A DNA stretch of 64,000 bases from assembly GCA_001936135.1 (NCBI GenBank), contig CP012816.1, forward strand, positions 2,849,501 to 2,913,500. The letters run 5' to 3'. Both the position numbers and the translations under genes were made by a program. The stretch comes from Saccharomycopsis fibuligera x Saccharomycopsis cf. fibuligera (lineage: Eukaryota; Ascomycota; Saccharomycetes; Ascoideales; Saccharomycopsidaceae). Positions 9,747 to 18,726 of the stretch are shown one piece after another (position 1 is the first letter of the stretch; each line of letters opens with the position of its first letter). The notes under the pieces are model-generated. The model was not told the DNA's origin. It searched no databases and saw only the letters and a list, made by a program, of their open reading frames with translations.

Positions 9747-11186
9747 TCAATCATCTTCGTCATTGTCGTTCCCATCTTTGTCTTCGTCCTCGTCTTCGTC
9801 CTCGTTCTTGTTCTCGTTTTCTTCCTCGTTCTCGTTCGCGTTCTCGTTCTCATTCTCGTTCTCGTTCGCGTTCTCATTCTCGTTCTCGTTTCCAACTTCG
9901 CTTTCATTTTCGTGTTCAGTTTCAGCTTTTTCGTGTTCAATATTTTCGCCATCACCATCACCAGCCTCTATTGGTGTTTTCAACTCTACGTAGAACGGAT
10001 TAAACTCTTCCGCCTGAATATCGTCGTAAGGCAAGTAAACTATGCGATTAGGAGTTATAGGTCTCAGCAACAATGACAGCCGTGGGACTGCTCCCATAGT
10101 ACTAGCTTGCTTTATTCTTTCCTTAATCTCCTCTGGCGGCACTCCTGCGCTAAGCAGGATTCCTACCACCCCAGCCACACTGGGCGTACTCATTGAGGTG
10201 CCGCTTAGCAATAAAGGGTCTTCGCCCCGAGAGTTGACACTAGCCACTCGTACTCCGGACGCCAACACATTGACACAGCGTCCCCAGTTCGAGAAAGTTG
10301 CCAAAGCATCAGTGCGATCATCAATAGCGCCAACGGTGATGGCATGCTTAGCACTGGCCGGACTGGTGGCACAGGCATCGATATTGGAATTGCCCGCGGC
10401 TGCCACCAATACCAGTCCAGCATTGAATGCGCTTTCCACAGCCTTGTTTAGCACACTGTTGCGGAAGGCGCCAATTGAAAGGTTGATAAGCCCTTGGTTA
10501 CCGCTGTCCCTTTTATGATTCACCGCAAATTCTATTCCCGAAATAATGGAGCTGAGACTACCTGTTCCACTGCGGTCAAGCGATTTAATGGCAACAATAT
10601 TGATTTCTTTAGCAACACCATATGTCTTGGAGCCAATGACTCCAGCCACGTGGGTGCCATGTCCATTTCGATCACCATTTCCTTCGTCTGTGAAGTCTGC
10701 TCCATAAACGCATCGGCCTTCAAACTCTTCATTTTCACATTGCACTCCGGTATCAATTACATAAGCATTGATGTTCTGTCCCTTGAACTCTGAGGGATAA
10801 TAATATTGATAAGAGTCTTCATCCTCGTCCAGCGCGTACCGTGAGGAGAGCCGTGCCAAATGTCTGGGTGAGTCTTGCTGAGTGTCGAAGTCGCATGTTT
10901 TCACAATAATGTCGGGGGTGATTTCCTCCACTAGCGGGTTTTTTCTCAATCTAGAAAGTATGTCCGAATCGAAGTTTGCCGAGAATCCCTCAAAGTTGCC
11001 GAACGAAAAAGCTTTGCGAACCAAGGGACGAAGGTGGTGCACAGCTTTTACCACATCATCAGTCTTCAACAAGGTTTCAAACGTCGCAGGCGTTTTAAGT
11101 TGCACAAAGTACTGGGTAGCTGCCGCGGTATGGAAAAACAGGAATAAGCTGGACAACAAGCATAGTACCATTTGACTCTGAACCAT
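9747..11186 (-). CDS. RRT12: Secreted subtilisin-like serine protease (Rrt12/cerevisin family, S8)
   Basis: A proteinase-K-type subtilase, 479 residues. An N-terminal signal peptide (hydrophobic, about 7-23) leads into an I9-type inhibitor prodomain (QYFVQLKTPATFETLL to about residue 97). The catalytic domain has Asp145 (AYVIDTGVQ), His176 (NGHGTHVAG), the oxyanion Asn266 (VAAAGNSN) and Ser331 (SGTSMSTPSVAG), so it should be active. After about residue 410 there is an unusual acidic tail of about 70 residues made of Glu-Asn and Glu-Asp repeats, encoded by a hexanucleotide-like repeat. The Rrt12 name rests on the neighbours (IMG1, BUD23, ARE, RCF2 nearby); S. cerevisiae Rrt12 acts in spore-wall formation. 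A vacuolar Prb1/Ysp3-like role is the alternative. A second Met at residue 7 could be the start. It is divergent from the amine oxidase gene. Confidence 0.86.
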   Translation of the reverse strand: MVQSQMVLCLLSSLFLFFHTAAATQYFVQLKTPATFETLLKTDDVVKAVHHLRPLVRKAFSFGNFEGFSANFDSDILSRLRKNPLVEEITPDIIVKTCDFDTQQDSPRHLARLSSRYALDEDEDSYQYYYPSEFKGQNINAYVIDTGVQCENEEFEGRCVYGADFTDEGNGDRNGHGTHVAGVIGSKTYGVAKEINIVAIKSLDRSGTGSLSSIISGIEFAVNHKRDSGNQGLINLSIGAFRNSVLNKAVESAFNAGLVLVAAAGNSNIDACATSPASAKHAITVGAIDDRTDALATFSNWGRCVNVLASGVRVASVNSRGEDPLLLSGTSMSTPSVAGVVGILLSAGVPPEEIKERIKQASTMGAVPRLSLLLRPITPNRIVYLPYDDIQAEEFNPFYVELKTPIEAGDGDGENIEHEKAETEHENESEVGNENENENANENENENENANENEEENENKNEDEDEDEDKDGNDNDEDD

Positions 11187-12559
11187 TGCTTATATTGTCT
11201 GATCCGCTTATCTTTTTATTTTTCGCTTCAATGGAATGGGGCAGAGCAATTGTATTGTATGGATGTGCTGGAAACAGAGAGTTGTACGTTTGTTTTAGGT
11301 TGTGCTAGGCAATAATCCCGACGGTGCTGCTCTTAGTATTGCAGATGAGATTTGATTGTGAATGTGAATGTGAATGTGAATGTGTTTGTGATTGTGATTG
11401 TCTTTTGGGGCGGCGATTTGAAGAAAATCCTAGCTAGGGAAAATGCAATGTCAAGGATTAGCCAATGGAATGGGCAATCTGGCTCTGGTGTGTTTTGTTT
11501 TTGGTGTATCTATCTCTGTGCGCCTGAGATAATACAAGACGAGGAGTAAAGATGATTGTTAGCCAATAGATAGTGCTGTTGATAAAGGAACAGCAGCTCC
11601 GTGTACGAGCCACAAAGAGCCGGCGGAATTCCAGAGAGGCGAGCAGAATCGACATCTACTACCATTCTGCTGGCCAAGTCGCTGCATTGTTTGCGTTTGT
11701 GTGCCCTCGAGGGAATACAATGCAAGCCCGAGCAGGCGCGGCTGTCGCATTAATCATTTGATGAACTCATTGCGCATGTAGACGTGGGAAGCTAACGGAT
11801 GTGAATTTTCCACGGATCTTTAAAGATTTCGCGCTGCGCTGGATGGGACAATAGTCCTTGGGTTATCGTGGCATGCAGGCTGTGATTCGTCGATTACCAA
11901 TCCCGGAAAGTTCCCGCGCAATGAAAGATTCTTTGTCCAACCGATACGGGGCATACGACGCACGATAAGCTATAATCAATCGGCGAGAGCTGTAGCTGAG
12001 TCGAACATCAAATCATGGCACTGCGCTAAACAGCCCTGTGCCCTGTGCAGCTTGGGCGGCATCGCTGGAAAACGTTCTCCGAGACAGTTTTATCTCAACA
12101 GCCAAGGTTCCGCTCCACACAATAACTAGTTTAGTGCATGCCATTGGTCAAGGCACCCCATCAGTTTCCCCGCGCAATCCTGTTATCAAGACAGGCTCAG
12201 GGCCACACAACCGTAGCCCTTATCTGTGATTTGCGGGAACTGCTATCTGGGGCGCCTTCGAGGCCATTGAAGGCTCTTGGAGCACCAGGGTATTATTAGA
12301 CAACCTTGGCCACTTCCAATAAAGTATTTATATACCTGTAAATGTCCCGGTCGCCACATCTTGTTGTTATGTTTCTGTTTCACTTTGCTTAGATTTCTTT
12401 CTACTCACAAATCTACCTGTTTCACATCCATTTGTATCCACCTTCTTCGCAGAGACCCCTGACTCTTTTCTTCGTCTCCTTCTATAAGACTATTTCTCTT
12501 TGTTGTTTTGCTTCCTCAAGGATCTGCATATCGCTTACTCATATATCTCAACTGCCATT
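11187..12559. promoter_or_regulatory. Shared divergent promoter of subtilase and amine oxidase with GATA sites
   Basis: The 1.37 kb between divergent genes has no supportable gene. Sites matching GATAAG on either strand lie at 11207-11212, 11964-11969 and 12219-12224, consistent with nitrogen-catabolite GATA factors acting on both a protease and an amine oxidase. A GTGAAT hexamer array lies at about 11357-11382. TATTTATATA at about 12326 may serve as the oxidase TATA box. Motifs seen; regulation inferred. Confidence 0.4.
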
Positions 12560-14659
12560 ATGGAACGTCTTCAGCAAATCGCTTCTCACACCACGGCCAC
12601 TGCCACTACCACCGCGAACCACCACCCACTTGATCCATTGTCGGTTGCTGAATTGAAGGCAGTGTCCTCGTTGGTCAAGAGCAAATACGAGGACGGAAAA
12701 ATCAGCTTTAACACCATCACCGTAAAGGAGCCTTCTAAAACTGAATATCTCAACTGGAAGGAGAAAAACGGTCCTTTCCCAAAACGTATTGCTTACTTTG
12801 TTATCATTGTCAGCGGCTTCAACGGCGTCCATGAAGGTTTTGTTGACTTGAAGTCCATGTCCATCATTAGCTTGAGCGAAACGGCAAATGTCCAGCCAAT
12901 GCTCACCCCTGAAGATCTTTCTGATATCGAGGAACTTGTGAGACAGGACCCAGCAGTTATAAAACAGTGTGAAATTTCTGGTATTCCAAAAGAAGACATG
13001 CACAAAGTCTACTGTGATGCTTGGGCTATCGGTTATGATGAAAGATGGGGAGCTTCCAGAAGGTTGCAGCAAGCTCTCATGTACTATAGAGCTAACGAAG
13101 ACGACTCTCACTACTCCCACGCATTGGATTTTTGTCCAATTATTGACTCCAACGAAAGAAAAGTTATCTTCATAGACATTCCGAAGGTTCGTCGCCCGCT
13201 CTCTAAGCACAAGCACAGCAATTTCCACGCTGAGGCTATCAAAGAGAAATATGGTGGTTACAGAACCGATGGCAAACCAATCAACATCACCCAGCCAGAA
13301 GGAGTCTCTTTCAAAATGGATAATAATGTCATCGAATGGTCTAATTTTAAACTTCATATTGGCTTTAATTATAGAGAAGGTATCGTTTTGTCTGACCTCA
13401 ACTACAACGACCATGGTAACGTTAGACCATTGTTTCACAGAATCTCTCTCTGTGAAATGATTGTTCCATACGGTAATCCAGATTTCCCTCACCATAGGAA
13501 ACACGCTTTGGATCTTGGTGAGTATGGTGCAGGTTTGTTGGCAAACTCATTAGCTTTGGGCTGTGATTGTAAAGGCTCTATTCACTACTTGGATGCTCAT
13601 TTTGTTAACAAGGAAGGTGAGCCTCTCACTATTAAAAATGCCGTTTGTATCCATGAAGAAGATGACGGTATCTTGTATAAGCATTCTGACTTTAGAGATG
13701 ATTACAGAACTTCCACCGTTGTGAGAGCAACAAAGCTTGTAATATCTCAAATTTTCACTGCCTCCAATTACGAGTACTGTATTTACTTCATCTTAAACCA
13801 GGATGGTTCAATAAAGTTGGAAGTCAAACTAACTGGTATCTTGAACACCTTTGTCGCCAATGATGATGAAGATATTGGTCCTTATGGCACCATAGTTTAT
13901 CCAAATGCTCATGCTCACAATCATCAACACTTATTTTCTTTAAGACTTCACCCAAGAATTGATGGGGATGGTAATTCTGCTGCTATGGTTGATGCAAAAG
14001 CTTCCCCATACCCAACCGGCCATCAAAAAAATATGTATGGTAATGCATTTTTTGCAGACAAAACCGTATTCAAAACAGTTAAAGACTCTTTGACCAATTA
14101 TGAATCTTCCACAGGTAGATCTTGGGATCTTTTCAATCCAAAGAAGCTTCACCCATATTCCAAAAAGCCGGTTAGTTACAAGTTAGTTTCCACTTTCTGT
14201 CCAACTTTGTTGGCACAACCAGGGTCTTTGCCATACAAGAGAGCAGAATGGTCCACTAAAACAGTGTCTGTGGTTCCATACGATGAAGAAGAACACAGAG
14301 TCTTCCCATCCGGTAATCACGTCAACCAATGGTCTGGTGATGGTCTTATCGGCATGAGAAAATGGATCGGAGATGGTAGTGATAAGATTGAAGATCGTGA
14401 CATATTATTTTTCCATACATTTGGTATCAGTCACTTCCCTGCTCCAGAAGATTTTTGTGTCATGCCGGCTGAAAAAATTGAGGTTTTGTTGAGACCAAGA
14501 CACTTTTTCTTGGAGAATCCTGGTCTCGATGTTCCACCAAGTCACTCTTTAACTACTTCTCAAGCACGAAAATTCTTTAATGGAGAAATCAAATCTTTGA
14601 CCGATAAAGCCTCTAAATTGGCATTTGAGGACAAAGTAAGCTGCTGCAGCAACAAATAG
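12560..14659 (+). CDS. AMO1: Peroxisomal copper amine oxidase (primary amine oxidase)
   Basis: Oxidatively deaminates primary amines to aldehyde, ammonia and hydrogen peroxide; allows growth on methylamine or ethylamine as nitrogen source. The 699 residues align closely along their length with the Ogataea (Hansenula) polymorpha enzyme (692). Visible: the TPQ precursor Tyr404 in NYEYCIY, the catalytic base Asp318 in HALDLGEYGAG, copper ligands in HNHQHLFSLR and in FFHTFGISHFPAPEDF, and the C-terminal Cys pair SCCSNK. The start was placed at MERLQQIASH; the open frame begins 20 codons upstream with sequence unlike the family. The N-terminus RLQQIASHT resembles the PTS2 signal (R-L-x5-H/Q-L/A) seen in the O. 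polymorpha enzyme, but ends in Thr rather than Ala/Leu. Codon use looks like that of a highly expressed gene (I found no CTG in the stretch I read). Upstream GATA sites fit nitrogen regulation. Confidence 0.96.
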   Translation: MERLQQIASHTTATATTTANHHPLDPLSVAELKAVSSLVKSKYEDGKISFNTITVKEPSKTEYLNWKEKNGPFPKRIAYFVIIVSGFNGVHEGFVDLKSMSIISLSETANVQPMLTPEDLSDIEELVRQDPAVIKQCEISGIPKEDMHKVYCDAWAIGYDERWGASRRLQQALMYYRANEDDSHYSHALDFCPIIDSNERKVIFIDIPKVRRPLSKHKHSNFHAEAIKEKYGGYRTDGKPINITQPEGVSFKMDNNVIEWSNFKLHIGFNYREGIVLSDLNYNDHGNVRPLFHRISLCEMIVPYGNPDFPHHRKHALDLGEYGAGLLANSLALGCDCKGSIHYLDAHFVNKEGEPLTIKNAVCIHEEDDGILYKHSDFRDDYRTSTVVRATKLVISQIFTASNYEYCIYFILNQDGSIKLEVKLTGILNTFVANDDEDIGPYGTIVYPNAHAHNHQHLFSLRLHPRIDGDGNSAAMVDAKASPYPTGHQKNMYGNAFFADKTVFKTVKDSLTNYESSTGRSWDLFNPKKLHPYSKKPVSYKLVSTFCPTLLAQPGSLPYKRAEWSTKTVSVVPYDEEEHRVFPSGNHVNQWSGDGLIGMRKWIGDGSDKIEDRDILFFHTFGISHFPAPEDFCVMPAEKIEVLLRPRHFFLENPGLDVPPSHSLTTSQARKFFNGEIKSLTDKASKLAFEDKVSCCSNK

Positions 14660-15201
14660 TTAACTTGAGCAAATAGATTGTCTACTAGAACTAGATCGTT
14701 AGGTTCTTGGCCTCTTTTCTTTCATTATAAATTACATTTTATTTTTTAATTCGCTTTGATATACTCGCTTCTCTGAATAGTTATATATTTTCTGTCTAAT
14801 TATTTTCACGTAAATCTAATACTTTTGTTTTGCTTAGTGAGTGAATTATAGCTGAAAACTGATGCCTCAATGTTGAAGTTTTGCCATGTTGGAGATCTTA
14901 GAATCCCTAAAAAACTTACCCTGTAGAAGGACGCTTGATGGGTAATTTTTTAGCACGCATGAAACTGCATGACTGAATAGTCATCACCAAAAACTGGAAA
15001 AAAAGTAAGTAAGTGGTTAAAAAACCCTTTAGCGGCTCTTAAGAAAAAATTCCGAGAAGTTAAAGTGAAAGTAAAAAGGGCGACAACCCATAAATTTTTC
15101 ATTTATAGTGTTTTTGCTTTTTGAAAAAAAAAAAAAAAAAAATAAGATAGGAAAAACGACACTAGGTTTAAGTTGTCATTTAATACTACAATATTAGAAC
15201 A
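14660..15201. promoter_or_regulatory. AMO1 3' region and HIS5 promoter
   Basis: No gene seen. A perfect palindrome TGACTGAATAGTCA at 14970-14983 holds two TGACT half-sites about 220 bp before HIS5. It resembles Gcn4 half-sites but lacks a full TGASTCA. A poly-A run lies at about 15125-15141. Confidence 0.35.
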
Positions 15202-16437
15202 ATGTCCAAGTTTGATCTTTCCTCTCTTGTGAGACCAAAAATCTATTCCCTCGAGCCATACCGTTGTGCCAGAGATGACTTCAAGGAAGGCATTCTTCTT
15301 GATGCTAACGAAAATACCCATGGTCCAATGTTATCAAATGAGCAGCTTTCGGACTTGAGCATCACCAATGAGGAGTTGAACAGATATCCAGATCCACATC
15401 AAATTGATCTAAAAACCAAAATCGCCAACTTCCGTAACAGAGAAGCCACATCTAGCAATGACTTGCAACAGCAATTCAAAGTTGCTGCACCAAAAGACCC
15501 AAAAGACCAAGTGACTGCAGAAAACTTGTGTCTTGGTGTGGGTTCTGACGAAAGCATTGATGCTCTTATCAGAACCATTTGCAGACCGGGCAAGGACAAA
15601 TTATTGATTTGTCCGCCAACCTATGGCATGTATAAGATAACATCACAAATAAACGATGTTGATGTCGTGTCTGTGCCTTTAAATTTTGACACGTTCGAAG
15701 TACAGGAGGACAAAATTATTTCAACAATCAAAGAGGATCCGAATGGATCCATAAAGATGGTCTTTGTTACTAGCCCAGGAAATCCGACTGCCAAGCTTGT
15801 TGATGTTACCAGAATCGAAACATTGTTGCAGTGGGGACTCAAAAATTGGAATGGATTGGTGGCTGTGGACGAAGCTTACGTTGACTTTTCACCAATTGGT
15901 TCTTCGTTTTCGGTTCTTGTTAACAAATATCCTAACTTGGTGGTTTTTCAAACTTTGTCTAAATCTTTTGGTTTGGCCGGGATAAGATTGGGTATCACGT
16001 TTGCTAGCAAGGAGCTCTCTAGAGTTTTGAATGCATTGAAGGCACCATACAATATTTCTTCTTTAACCTCTGAGATTGCTAATAAGGCTGTTTCAGAGGA
16101 AAATATCAAGCGCATGAGAGAAACTACCAACATTTACAGAGTAGAAAAACAAAAATTATTGCAAGAATTTAAGCAAATCAAACAATTTGGCAAAGTCATT
16201 GGTGGCTTGGATGCTAACTTTATTTTGATCCAAGTGGTGAACTCAAGTAATGAGCCGGACTCTACTTTTGCTAAAAAAGTGTACGAAAAAATGGCTGTTG
16301 AAAAGAAGGTTGTGGTGAGATATAGAGGCAGTGAACCTGGCTGTGTTGGTGCATTGAGAATTACAATTGGTACAGAAGAAGAGAACAAAATTATGGTTCA
16401 GAAATTCAAAGAAGTTTTTGCTGAACTTGAAAATTGA
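15202..16437 (+). CDS. HIS5: Histidinol-phosphate aminotransferase
   Basis: Converts imidazole-acetol phosphate and glutamate to histidinol phosphate in histidine biosynthesis, using PLP; cytosolic. The 411 residues are slightly more than S. cerevisiae His5 (385). Class I/II aminotransferase landmarks: LDANENTHGP near the N-terminus, the cofactor region SPGNPTAKL (about 191-199), Asp223 in VDEAYVDF, the Schiff-base Lys254 in TLSKSFGLAGIRLG, and RYRGSEPGCVGALRITIG near the end. It is a tandem neighbour of AMO1 on the same strand and convergent with NBL1. A TGACT palindrome upstream could be a general-amino-acid-control site. Confidence 0.96.
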   Translation: MSKFDLSSLVRPKIYSLEPYRCARDDFKEGILLDANENTHGPMLSNEQLSDLSITNEELNRYPDPHQIDLKTKIANFRNREATSSNDLQQQFKVAAPKDPKDQVTAENLCLGVGSDESIDALIRTICRPGKDKLLICPPTYGMYKITSQINDVDVVSVPLNFDTFEVQEDKIISTIKEDPNGSIKMVFVTSPGNPTAKLVDVTRIETLLQWGLKNWNGLVAVDEAYVDFSPIGSSFSVLVNKYPNLVVFQTLSKSFGLAGIRLGITFASKELSRVLNALKAPYNISSLTSEIANKAVSEENIKRMRETTNIYRVEKQKLLQEFKQIKQFGKVIGGLDANFILIQVVNSSNEPDSTFAKKVYEKMAVEKKVVVRYRGSEPGCVGALRITIGTEEENKIMVQKFKEVFAELEN

Positions 16438-16668
16438 ACAACTCTTTAGTTTCGTGGTATTTTTTCTGTTTTCTTTCACCATCTCTGCAAAAGTTTTAGT
16501 GACATATAAACATTTAGACAAATATATTATCTAGGAACGTACATGCTTATTTTCGGATAAAAAACAAATTAATTTTTGGGCCTTCAAATATTATTGACTC
16601 AAGCATTGTCAATGCTGTCAAATATTTATTGATATGCATGGCTAATATCTTATCTCGGTAGCTGACAA

Positions 16669-17221
16669 CTAGTTCTTATTGTATGACTTCTTCATTGTTT
16701 TCTGTTTTGACTGCAGCATCTTGGATTCCGTCCTCTGTGCTCTAATTCCCAATCGTTCCTTCCGCAGCAGGGCCTCCTCGTATTTGCGTTGCGATTCAAG
16801 ACCAGGTTTAGTAGTTCGCTGTGGCAGCTGTTTTCTCAGTTGCTGTTGACGCTGCGTTTCTCGTGGCATCGTTGTCTGAGAGTTATTCTTAGCCGCTGCA
16901 AGCTCTGCCAATAATGATCCAAAAGTTACTTTTTGGTTTCGTTCTAGATCAATTACATCTTTCAACTTGATATCCCAATACTTCTTGGGCACTAGATTTA
17001 GCCTGTATTTGACCTTGCTGTCCAAGTTTTTTATAAGACCCTCTTGTTCATATCTGAGCTTCTTTACTCTTTCATCCACTAAAAATCATTGATATTAGCC
17101 AGTACCCGGTAGTGATTTGTTACCAAAACATCGTTTTAGACAAAACAGGAGCACCATACATACAGTTAAATCTTAGCTTCTTTACTATCTTATCTTTCTG
17201 CGCTGGTGTAAATGAGCCCAT
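16669..17221 (-). CDS. NBL1: Nbl1/Borealin-like chromosomal passenger subunit, two exons
   Basis: Small coiled-coil subunit that links Bir1/Survivin to Sli15/INCENP in the Aurora B chromosomal passenger complex. Exon 1 (17221-17164) encodes MGSFTPAQKDKIVKKLRFN; after an 85-bp intron, exon 2 (17078-16669) continues LDERVKKLRYEQEGL and YRLNLVPKKYWDIKLKDVI, the Borealin N-terminal pattern of a long helix followed by R-x-N-x-x-P. The spliced protein is 155 residues, about twice S. cerevisiae Nbl1 (73), with an added basic Gln/Arg/Lys-rich tail (about 90-155). Support beyond sequence: S. cerevisiae NBL1 also has an intron near its 5' end and lies divergent to RPN10, exactly as here. The splice model and the gene order together make the call likely; the sequence match alone is short. 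Confidence 0.82.
17079..17163 (-). other. Spliceosomal intron in NBL1 (85 bp)
   Basis: On the minus strand: donor GTATGT starting at 17163, weak branch-like GGCTAAT, acceptor TTTTTAG ending at 17079. It splits a Leu codon (T from exon 1, TG from exon 2). An alternative GTATGG donor lies 4 nt downstream and would shift the frame. Confidence 0.75.
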
Positions 17222-17568
17222 GTTGCAATCTACTTTTACTGACGACTATGATTGTGTTACATGTACTGATTATGGTGATAGTGTTCATTTAGACAAAAGA
17301 GTAAACAAAAGAAACAAACACAGGAAAAAAACCAAAACAAAGAGCACATGACCATACCGCGGGTAACCAGCGAGAGCGACGGAAGTCTTAGTCTGCTGGC
17401 TTTGTAGTGAGCGCTAAGAGCTTTGAAAATTGCCACTGCGACCTGGAAGAGGTCAAGTCGATGGGACCGCAGAACAAGAGCCCATCAGCAATTTATCATT
17501 ATTGGTGCAATCCTACCAAATCAATTATCTAATAAGCTGCTCAAACTACAACATATTAATCGCAAAAA
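17222..17568. promoter_or_regulatory. Divergent NBL1/RPN10 promoter
   Basis: About 350 bp between two divergent genes whose head-to-head arrangement is conserved with S. cerevisiae (YHR199C-A/YHR200W). I did not find a PACE element (GGTGGCAAA) for Rpn4. No further gene seen. Confidence 0.45.
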
Positions 17569-18420
17569 ATGGTTTTGGAAGCGACTATGATAGTAATTGA
17601 TAACTCTGAATACATGAGAAACGGAGATTATCCAACAAACAGATACGAAGCCCAGCTTGACACTGTTGATATCATTTTCAATGCCAAAACGCAGTCCAAT
17701 CCAGAAAACACTGTTGGAATATTGTCAATGGGCGGCGAAGGCCCTCAAGTGTTGAGCACTTTGACCAATGACATAGGTAAAATTCGTGTCGGAATTCATG
17801 AGTCTAAAATTGCTGGTGAAAGTCATCTTGCCAACGGAATCCAAGTGGCAGCTCTTGCTTTGAAACATCGTCAGAATAAGGTGCAAAGTCAAAGAGTGAT
17901 AGCCTTTATTGGAAGTCCAATTAGAGAGAGCTCTAAAGAGTTAGAAAAGTTGGCTAAAAAAATGAAGAAGAATAATATTGCCATTGACTTCATAAATTTT
18001 GGTGAAGAGGCAGTGAATACATCAAAGTTGGAGAAATTTATATCCATTGTAAATAATCACGATAACAGTCATCTCGTCACGGTTCCAGCTGGACCAAAGT
18101 TATTGTCTGCTGCAGTCATCTCTTCACCAATACTCTCATCTGGTGAAGATGGCTTGGAAAATGACGGCTTTGAAGGCGGTGACTTTGAATTTGATGCTAA
18201 CACTGATCCTGATTTAGCATTGGCGTTGCGTTTGTCTCTTGAAGAGGAAAAATCTAGACAGGAGCGTGAGCAAGCCGAAAAGCAGAAGAAGCAAGGTTCT
18301 GGTAAATTAAATACTGTGGAAGAAAGTACAAACAACAACAATAGTACTGGCGATGGTCAGGGCGAATCCTCAGAAAAAGTGGAAAAGGATGAGGATGCTA
18401 AAATGAAGGAGACGGAGTAG
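17569..18420 (+). CDS. RPN10: 26S proteasome ubiquitin receptor Rpn10
   Basis: Regulatory-particle subunit that binds polyubiquitin and stabilises the base-lid joint. The 283 residues compare with 268 in S. cerevisiae. An N-terminal von Willebrand A domain (about 1-190) starts MVLEATMIVIDNSEYMRNGD and includes NPENTVGILSMGG and QRVIAFIGSP. One ubiquitin-interacting motif, DPDLALALRLSLEEE, lies at about 213-227. The tail is acidic and Ser/Asn-rich. The single UIM matches fungal Rpn10 rather than the two or three of animals. It is divergent to NBL1. Confidence 0.97.
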   Translation: MVLEATMIVIDNSEYMRNGDYPTNRYEAQLDTVDIIFNAKTQSNPENTVGILSMGGEGPQVLSTLTNDIGKIRVGIHESKIAGESHLANGIQVAALALKHRQNKVQSQRVIAFIGSPIRESSKELEKLAKKMKKNNIAIDFINFGEEAVNTSKLEKFISIVNNHDNSHLVTVPAGPKLLSAAVISSPILSSGEDGLENDGFEGGDFEFDANTDPDLALALRLSLEEEKSRQEREQAEKQKKQGSGKLNTVEESTNNNNSTGDGQGESSEKVEKDEDAKMKETE

Positions 18421-18726
18421 ATATACTACCAACTAGTTTCATACTTACAAACATCAGTGTCATATGTATTAATACAGCTGATCAAATTTTTGTCATTTTT
18501 ATGTTTCTCCAGTAGCTGACGGATTTATTTTACGATGCGCTCTGTAGACTTCTCTTTGCTAATGCCATGCACTATAATGCATAATGCTCAACCTTCCTCC
18601 ACAAAACGAACAGCTTAGTTTATGTACAAAAGTGACAACAAAAACAAGTGTATAACTTTACACAACCCTGTTGCTTTATACTTTCTGTTAGAGTAATGGC
18701 AACTTTTGGCTTCTTCAAACGCCATA
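18421..18726. other. Intergenic RPN10-GAF gene, no gene seen
   Basis: A 306-bp AT-rich spacer holding the RPN10 3' region and the promoter of the multi-exon GAF gene. No other feature recognised. Confidence 0.5.

Noticed and set aside
9763-9993. Ser/Phe-rich plus-strand frame opposite the acidic tail
   Set aside because: Translation of the opposite strand of a Glu/Asn/Asp repeat; low complexity only.
10042-10518. 158-codon plus-strand frame opposite the subtilase
   Set aside because: It overlaps the catalytic domain of the protease on the other strand; composition is that of a shadow frame.
12548-13504. 318-codon open frame antisense to the amine oxidase
   Set aside because: It lies wholly opposite a strongly conserved gene and has no recognisable domain; an antisense shadow of codon-biased sequence.
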